Source: a virus. From it: a DNA stretch of 25,432 nt. The stretch lies in IMG/VR virus record IMGVR_UViG_3300045119_000039, positions 1-25,432 of that record. One strand, 5' to 3'. The notes under the pieces were generated by a model. It did not search any database, was not told the DNA's origin, and worked only from the letters and a program-made list of their open reading frames with translations. The translations under genes and the position numbers were made by a program. Positions 20,511-25,432 of the stretch are shown in pieces (within the stretch, counting starts at the first letter, position 1; every line of letters begins with the position of its first letter).

Positions 20511-22564
20511 TGGCCGGCTATGCCGTCACCTTTTCCGTTGTCGACGAGGCGACCAAACAACTCGACGCGATCCGGCGCCGGATCCAAGGCGTTTTCGCGC
20601 CGATCGAACAACACCAGCGCGCCGCGAAGCAACTCGTCGACGCCAGCGGCTTAAAGAAAGTCGCGGAGGGGTTTAAGGGTGTCGGCGAAGCCGGCGCGAC
20701 GGCGTTTTCATCCCTCGCGCGCATCGTTCCGGTGCTTGGCACCATCACCGGCGCCGCCTCGGTTGCCGGGATGGCGAAACTCGCGGAATCGACCGCGAAT
20801 TTTGCTCGCGCACTGCAACTCAATTCCACCTACATCGGCACGACCTCGCAGCAATTACAGACGATGCAAAACGGGTTCCGCATCGCCGGCGGCAATGCCG
20901 ACACGATGACCGAATCTCTGAAAAACGTCGCGAAAACCAGTTACGACGCCTTTCTCGGCCGCAATGCGACGGCGGCGGCGCGGCTGGGTCAACTCGGGAT
21001 CGCGCTACGCGACAATAACGGGAATTTACGCAGTGCAGTGGATTTGCAAGGCGACGAGATCGATGCAATCAGCAAGATCACCGACGCCCGCGACCGCGAA
21101 ACGACGGCAACCGAACTTGGCGGGCGTGCGCTCTTTGACGTCGTGGAGCAGTACCGCCTATCCGGGAAATCGAGACAAGAAGCCGAGGCGCAAGCGGCGA
21201 AATACGGTTCACTGACGAAAGAACAGATCGACGATCTGCATCAATTCCATGATGCAATGGGCGAGGTCAACGTCGCGTTTAATCGGCTCGCCGAGGATTT
21301 CGGCGCCGCGATGGCGCCGTACTTCACGCCGTTTTTACAGTTCCTCGCGGCATTGGTCCGGGATCACAAACCGGCAGTGATCGCCGCGCTCGGCGCGATC
21401 GGCGTCGCGGTGTCCGCGTTAGGCACGCTGTTCACAATTCAGCTTGGGATCAAGGCCGTCGGGGCCGTCACCGGCCTAACGGCAAGCATCGGCACGATGG
21501 GCTTGTCGATCACAAAGGCGCTCGGCCCGCTCGCCGCGCTATTCGCGGCCTATGAAGGCGCAAAGTCCGTCATCGCCGATCCCGGCAACCTGGCGCCCGG
21601 CGCCGGCTTGTGGAAGTCATTTCAAAACATCATCAAAGGGAAAGCGCCTTGGGCCGAGGGCTATTTCCCGACCGACAAAAACCCTCTCGCGCCGCCGCCG
21701 GCCGCGGGAACGCCCAACGCCGGCCCGGTGCTCGATCCCGGCGGCAACCCGGCCGCGACACCGGCGCCGGCCTCGCCGCCCGCCCCGGCGCGTCACAGCG
21801 GATCGGTGCCGCGCGCCGGCGGGATGCGCGCGACGCCGGCATCCTACACGCCGTCGGAAGGGGCAACGCCGGCAACGCCGGCCGAAGGACCGGCGCCCGC
21901 CGCCGGCCCGACACCCGCCGCCGGTGACTCGTCATTCATCAAAAAACAGGAAGGACTCGTCCTACATCCCTATTCCGACGTCGGTCATCAGGCGGTCGGC
22001 TACGGGCACGACTTCACCGCGGCAGAAAAACAGCAAGGATTCGCGACGGGCGCGAGCGGGCAGCGCATCCCTATCGGCAAGATCACGAAAGCACAGGCCG
22101 ACGACCTATTTACGGCGGACTATCAACAGCGGGAGACGCAAGTCAGCAAGAGGGTTGGCGGCGGCTGGCAAAACCTAAACGCCAATCAAAAAGAAGCCGT
22201 GATGTCCTACTATTACAACACCGGACGATTGCCGCGCGGCATCACCGAGAACGTGCAAAGCGGCAATTTGCCCGCGGTTGCGGAGTCGTTGGAACACGGG
22301 ATCAGCACCGTTCACGGACAATCCTTTGCGCCGCTCGTTAGGCGACGACATGAGGAGGCGGCGCTGTTTAACAAGCCCGCCGCACCCGCCGCGACCGGCG
22401 CCCCGGCGCAAGTCACCGGCGGACCGCCCGTCTCGGGATCCGTCGACGTGACCGTGACGCACCGCAACCCGCCGCCCGGTGCGACCGTCACCGCGACCGG
22501 CCGCGGCGACGGCGTCAACGTCGCGCATCCGCGCGTCGAGCAGCAACAGTTGCAGAACGTATGA
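20510..22564 (+). CDS. Tail tape measure protein with internal GH24 lysozyme domain
   Basis: 684 residues from ATG 20510. Residues 1-290 are helical tape-measure sequence (QLDAIRRRIQGVFAPIEQHQ; TTSQQLQTMQNGFRIAGGNA). Residues ~290-345 form hydrophobic, likely membrane-inserting segments (AVIAALGAIGVAVSALGTLF). A Pro/Ala-rich linker (~391-474) leads to a phage lysozyme (GH24) domain: FIKKQEGLVLHPYSDVGHQA, VGYGHDF, then LNANQKEAVMSYYYNTGRLP. The expected catalytic Glu481 and Asp490 are in register, but the position of the third residue (Thr in T4 lysozyme) is Ala495. The protein sets tail length and probably opens peptidoglycan during injection. It overlaps the gpN-like gene by ATGA. Confidence 0.9.
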   Translation: MAGYAVTFSVVDEATKQLDAIRRRIQGVFAPIEQHQRAAKQLVDASGLKKVAEGFKGVGEAGATAFSSLARIVPVLGTITGAASVAGMAKLAESTANFARALQLNSTYIGTTSQQLQTMQNGFRIAGGNADTMTESLKNVAKTSYDAFLGRNATAAARLGQLGIALRDNNGNLRSAVDLQGDEIDAISKITDARDRETTATELGGRALFDVVEQYRLSGKSRQEAEAQAAKYGSLTKEQIDDLHQFHDAMGEVNVAFNRLAEDFGAAMAPYFTPFLQFLAALVRDHKPAVIAALGAIGVAVSALGTLFTIQLGIKAVGAVTGLTASIGTMGLSITKALGPLAALFAAYEGAKSVIADPGNLAPGAGLWKSFQNIIKGKAPWAEGYFPTDKNPLAPPPAAGTPNAGPVLDPGGNPAATPAPASPPAPARHSGSVPRAGGMRATPASYTPSEGATPATPAEGPAPAAGPTPAAGDSSFIKKQEGLVLHPYSDVGHQAVGYGHDFTAAEKQQGFATGASGQRIPIGKITKAQADDLFTADYQQRETQVSKRVGGGWQNLNANQKEAVMSYYYNTGRLPRGITENVQSGNLPAVAESLEHGISTVHGQSFAPLVRRRHEEAALFNKPAAPAATGAPAQVTGGPPVSGSVDVTVTHRNPPPGATVTATGRGDGVNVAHPRVEQQQLQNV

Positions 22565-23373
22565 GCGACCGCGGCATCGGCCCGCTTGTTCAAACCGCAG
22601 GCACTCGCCTTGCTACCGATCAGAGCGGGCAATCCTGGCTCGACTCGTCGTGGTGGCGTCAACTCCAGCCGGGATCGTGGCGCGGCGTCGGATTTGTAAT
22701 GGACGCCGCCGAGACTAAGGCCGGCCGGCGGACCGTGTTGCATGAATATCCCTACCGCGACACCGTCTGGGTCGAGGACATCGGGCGCCTGCCCCGCCGG
22801 TTTAACTTCCAGGCATTCCTCGTCGGCGATGACGTCTATCAACAGCGGGCCGCGATGCTCAAAGCCTGCGAGCAAGCCGGCGCGGGGACGCTGGTGCATC
22901 CGACGCTGGGCAGCGTGCAATGTGTCCTTGTTGATTTCACCACAACCGACCGCCGCGAGCGCGGCCGAGTCGTCGAGATCGCTTTTCAATTCGTCGCCGC
23001 CGCCGACGTCGTCGCACCGCAGGCGAGCGTTGCGACGGGTGACGCGGTCAACGCCGCCGCCGGCGCGCTCAACGCCGCTTCGTCCGGCGATCTCGGTCGC
23101 ACCTTGACCGATCTCGGCAATCTGCCGGCCGCCTCGACCGCCGCGATTCCGCAATTCGCCGACATCGCGGTTAACACCGTCAACGACGCGACGCGAGCGC
23201 TGAACGCCGTTCGCGGCCTTACCGGATATTTCGGGCGATATGCCGGCGGACGCCGCGCGACGATGTTGCCGATCGGCTCGACCGTCTCGACCGCGCTATC
23301 CGCCTCGATCACGACCCGCTCGGCCGTCCTCGATGCCGCCGCGACGCTGACCGGCGCAGCGGCGGCGCTGTAG
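22561..23373 (+). CDS. Mu gpN-like baseplate/DNA circularisation protein, N-terminal piece
   Basis: 270 residues from ATG 22561. Residues 25-145 match the DNA_circ_N domain of Mu gpN-type proteins: WLDSSWWRQLQPGSWRGVGF, RTVLHEYPYRDTVWVEDIGR, FNFQAFLVGDDVYQQRAAML, then HPTLGSVQCVLVDFTT and GRVVEIAFQFV. The rest is Ala-rich helix. Family members are normally near twice this length, and the usual C-terminal half is found in a separate frame from 23463. The frame ends at TAG 23371-23373. In Mu, gpN is a tail/baseplate protein, and the 'DNA circularisation' name is historical. This is probably a split gene. Confidence 0.8.
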   Translation: MSDRGIGPLVQTAGTRLATDQSGQSWLDSSWWRQLQPGSWRGVGFVMDAAETKAGRRTVLHEYPYRDTVWVEDIGRLPRRFNFQAFLVGDDVYQQRAAMLKACEQAGAGTLVHPTLGSVQCVLVDFTTTDRRERGRVVEIAFQFVAAADVVAPQASVATGDAVNAAAGALNAASSGDLGRTLTDLGNLPAASTAAIPQFADIAVNTVNDATRALNAVRGLTGYFGRYAGGRRATMLPIGSTVSTALSASITTRSAVLDAAATLTGAAAAL

Positions 23374-23462
23374 GCCCATGATGCGGTTGCGCGCTACTAT
23401 CCCCCCAGGCGATCCGTTCCCCCCCTCACAGGCCCCGCAGCGGGGAGAATTGACCCCTTCCG

Positions 23463-24023
23463 ATGGCCGGCGAAGCCTTTAGCGCGGCGTCGGCCGATCT
23501 GGCGACCGCCATCCTCGGCGCGACAACCGACCCGGCCGACTCGGTCCGCCTGTTGCTACCGCTCGCCGGCTGGATCCCGCCGGCTCTACCCGGTCGCGGA
23601 GCGCTTGCCGACATCGCCCGCCGGGGGCAAGACGCCCTCGCCTCGAATTTGCGCTGTGCCGCCTGCGCGGCGCTCGGCCAAGCGGCGCAACTCTATCAAC
23701 CGATCTCCTATCAAGACGCGCAATCGCTGCGCCTCTTGGTTTGCGACGCGCTCGACGCGGAAGCGACCCGCGCCGCCGATGCCGGCCGCGATGCAACCTA
23801 TCAGGCGTTGCGCACCCTGCGCGCCGCCGTCGCGCTCGACCTCGCCGTCCGCGGCGCGACGCTCGCGGCGCTCGTCGAGATCACGACGCGCGTCCCGATG
23901 CCATCCCTCGCGGAAGCCTGGACCCTTTATCAAGATACCAGCCGGGAACCGGAGCTGGTCGCCTCGGCCGATCCGCCGCATCCGCTATTTCTGCCGGTCA
24001 CCTTCCCGGCCTTGGCGCGGTAA
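23463..24023 (+). CDS. Mu gpN-like protein, C-terminal piece
   Basis: 186 residues from ATG 23463. Sequence typical of the C-terminal half of gpN-like proteins is visible: DPADSVRLLLPLAGW, AACAALGQAAQLYQPISYQD, QSLRLLVCDALDAEA, YQALRTLRAAVALDLAVRGA, PSLAEAWTLYQDTSREPELV and HPLFLPVTFPAL. The 89 bases between the two parts hold C6 and C7 runs and a CCCCG/CGGGG hairpin (23433-23445). The ribosome-binding site (GGGGAGA, about 15 bases upstream) is weak. Either this phage uses two subunits, or one or more mutations broke a single gene. The piece itself has no internal damage. Confidence 0.75.
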   Translation: MAGEAFSAASADLATAILGATTDPADSVRLLLPLAGWIPPALPGRGALADIARRGQDALASNLRCAACAALGQAAQLYQPISYQDAQSLRLLVCDALDAEATRAADAGRDATYQALRTLRAAVALDLAVRGATLAALVEITTRVPMPSLAEAWTLYQDTSREPELVASADPPHPLFLPVTFPALAR

Positions 24024-24125
24024 ATGGCGGCCGTAATGCCGATCGGCTGGCGCATCTATCTCATCATCGGCCTGTCGCTCGTTTGTTTTATCGTCGTCGC
24101 CACGATCGCCGGAGTGATTCGGTGA
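24024..24125 (+). CDS. Tiny single-pass membrane protein (33 aa)
   Basis: ATG 24024 directly follows the upstream TAA, and its own TGA overlaps the next ATG (TGATG, 24123-24127). The product MAAVMPIGWR leads into one hydrophobic helix, IYLIIGLSLVCFIVVATIAG. Its place between gpN and gpP genes is unusual. Tight coupling suggests translation. No family was recognised. Confidence 0.5.
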   Translation: MAAVMPIGWRIYLIIGLSLVCFIVVATIAGVIR

Positions 24126-25291
24126 TGTCCGACGTCGTGCTCGACGATCTCGAGGTAAGCGCGAAGGCGCCGGCACAACCCGACGCCGCGGATCCTAACG
24201 TCCTTACGCTGATCGTCGGCGGCAAAGCCTGGATCGGCTGGCAGCGCGTTTCGGTCATGCGCTCGATGGATACGGTGCCGGCAAATTTCGACATCCAAGT
24301 CACCGAGAAATATCCGAACACCGGCGACATTTCGATCAAGCCGGGGGATCCCTGTCAGGTCAAAATCGGCGGCGATCTCGTGATCACCGGCTACGTCGAC
24401 CGCTACATCACGACGGTCAGCGGACGCGCGCACGATGTCCGCATCAGCGGGCGCAGCAAATCCGAGGATCTCGTCGACTGCGCCGCCTTCGTCGGTTCCA
24501 AGGATAACCCGACGTACCAGATCCTTGGCGGCAAAACCCTATCGATTGCCCACGCGCTTGCCAAACCCTACGGCGTCACGGTGTCGAGTCTGTCCGGTGA
24601 TGGCGTCGACATCCCGCAATTCAACATCAATCTGGGCGAGACGGCCTGGGAGATCATCGACCGCATCACCCGCTTTTCATCCCTCGTCGCCTACGATCTG
24701 CCGGATGGCTCGCTGGTGCTGGCGAAAACCGCGACCGAAAAGATGTCATCGGGCTTCGTGCAAGGCGTCAACGTCGAGGTCGGGCAAGTCACCTACACAA
24801 TGGACGAGCGATTCTCCGAATATGAAGGGTTCATGACGTCCGCGCTCGCCTTCACCACAGAGAGCGGAGGGCACATGCCGCGCGGCGAGATCGTCAAGGA
24901 TCCCGCCGTGCCGCGTTACCGCAAACGGATCATCATTTCTGAACAGGTCTCGCAGCAAGGCCCGATCGTGAAGGCGCGCACGCAATGGGAGTGCAACCGC
25001 CGGATCGGCCGCTCGCAAGCCGTCACGATCACTTGCGACTCCTGGCGCGATACCGCCGGCAAGCTGTGGGCGCCGAACAACCTTGCACCGATCAAATTGC
25101 CGGCGCTGAAGCTCGCGGACGCTACCTGGGTGATCGGCGCCGTCGCGTTCTATCGCGACGAAGAAGGCCAGCACGCGATGGTGACGTTGATGCCGCAATC
25201 GGCATTTGAACCTGAGCCGACCGTGTTCCAGCCGCTAATGCCGCTGTTGCAAGACATGCAAGGCAACAACCCGACGAAGCCGCAGCAATGA
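24125..25291 (+). CDS. Baseplate hub protein, Mu gpP/gp44-like
   Basis: 388 residues from ATG 24125. The pattern fits the Mu gpP hub family: VLTLIVGGKAWIGWQRVSVM, FDIQVTEKYPNTGDISIKPG, then CQVKIGGDLVITGYVDRYIT, VRISGRSKSEDLVDCAAF, and the middle LGETAWEIIDRITRFSSLVA followed by YDLPDGSLVLAK. The C-terminal half has RYRKRIIISEQVSQQGPIVK, ARTQWECNRRIGRSQAVTIT and GKLWAPNNLAPI. The hub is the central trimer of the baseplate beneath the tube. A longer open frame upstream is a shadow of the gpN-like gene. The stop overlaps the next start (ATGA). Confidence 0.9.
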   Translation: MSDVVLDDLEVSAKAPAQPDAADPNVLTLIVGGKAWIGWQRVSVMRSMDTVPANFDIQVTEKYPNTGDISIKPGDPCQVKIGGDLVITGYVDRYITTVSGRAHDVRISGRSKSEDLVDCAAFVGSKDNPTYQILGGKTLSIAHALAKPYGVTVSSLSGDGVDIPQFNINLGETAWEIIDRITRFSSLVAYDLPDGSLVLAKTATEKMSSGFVQGVNVEVGQVTYTMDERFSEYEGFMTSALAFTTESGGHMPRGEIVKDPAVPRYRKRIIISEQVSQQGPIVKARTQWECNRRIGRSQAVTITCDSWRDTAGKLWAPNNLAPIKLPALKLADATWVIGAVAFYRDEEGQHAMVTLMPQSAFEPEPTVFQPLMPLLQDMQGNNPTKPQQ

Positions 25292-25432
25292 TCCCGGACG
25301 CGGTACAGCACCAAATCGATCGCCTCTATCGCCGCATCATGATGGCGGTCGCACCCGTTCAGATCGCCACGACGGACGATACCGGACCGATCCTGAAGGC
25401 ACAAATCCAAGTCCACAATTCGCCGGAAACGA
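25288..25432 (+). CDS. Baseplate assembly protein V / Mu gp45-like, cut by right window edge
   Basis: ATG 25288 overlaps the hub stop, and 48 codons lie within the window. The helix YRRIMMAVAPVQIATTDDTG matches the N-terminus of Mu gp45-like spike or baseplate proteins, and the order hub then gp45 is that of Mu. The gene continues past the edge, so the spike domain is not visible. Its expected role is the central spike that pierces the outer membrane. Confidence 0.75.
   Translation, partial: MIPDAVQHQIDRLYRRIMMAVAPVQIATTDDTGPILKAQIQVHNSPET

Noticed and set aside
23378-23482. A 34-codon ORF in the gap of the split gpN-like gene
   Set aside because: It has no recognisable domain and overlaps the start of the C-terminal piece. 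It could be residue of the original linker, but evidence is lacking.

Overview
The window reads as part of a temperate tailed phage (a prophage or a related phage genome) of a high-GC alphaproteobacterium. The host guess (Hyphomicrobiales/Rhizobiales type) is an inference from strong G/C at third codon positions, many ATGA, GTGA and TAATG gene junctions, and a GapR-like (DUF2312) protein, a family typical of Alphaproteobacteria. No integrase, attachment site, tRNA, rRNA, CRISPR array or host gene was recognised, so both ends of the element lie outside the window.

Layout. (1) 1-671: a leftward Cro/CI-type repressor cut by the window edge, then a divergent control region with two palindromes. 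(2) 672-4096: rightward early genes for replication and control: a winged-helix replication protein, a G40P-type helicase-loader candidate, a GapR-like protein with an AT-hook tail, a VRR-NUC nuclease, small unknown proteins, a zinc-finger protein and a protein with a C-terminal HTH where a late activator would be expected. (3) 4127-5833: a proline-rich repeat protein, an unknown protein, a gene-poor stretch with a possible promoter, an HNH nuclease and a small protein. (4) 5918-7475: a ParB-fold protein broken by a frameshift and a glycosyltransferase resembling the TET-associated family, which may act in DNA modification. (5) 7475-13259: small and large terminase, portal, prohead protease and major capsid protein, all HK97-type. 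(6) 13274-16824: three neighbouring genes sharing one short module, head-tail connectors, three tiny membrane proteins and an Acb2/Tad1-like small protein. (7) 16821-25432: a Mu-like contractile tail (terminator, DUF2635, sheath, tube, chaperone with a -1 frameshift, tape measure with a lysozyme domain, gpN-like protein in two pieces, gpP/gp44-like hub, start of a gp45-like protein). An HNH nuclease gene sits between sheath and tube.

The genes form a nearly continuous rightward transcript from 672 to the right edge, with translational coupling at most junctions. The particle combines an HK97-type head with a Mu-type contractile tail. The observations most worth testing are the Acb2/Tad1-like protein at 16100 (possible sponge for immune cyclic nucleotides), the T TTT TTA slippery site at 20331, the shared module in three genes at 13274-14498, the ParB-like plus glycosyltransferase pair, and the broken or split genes at 6092 and 23373.
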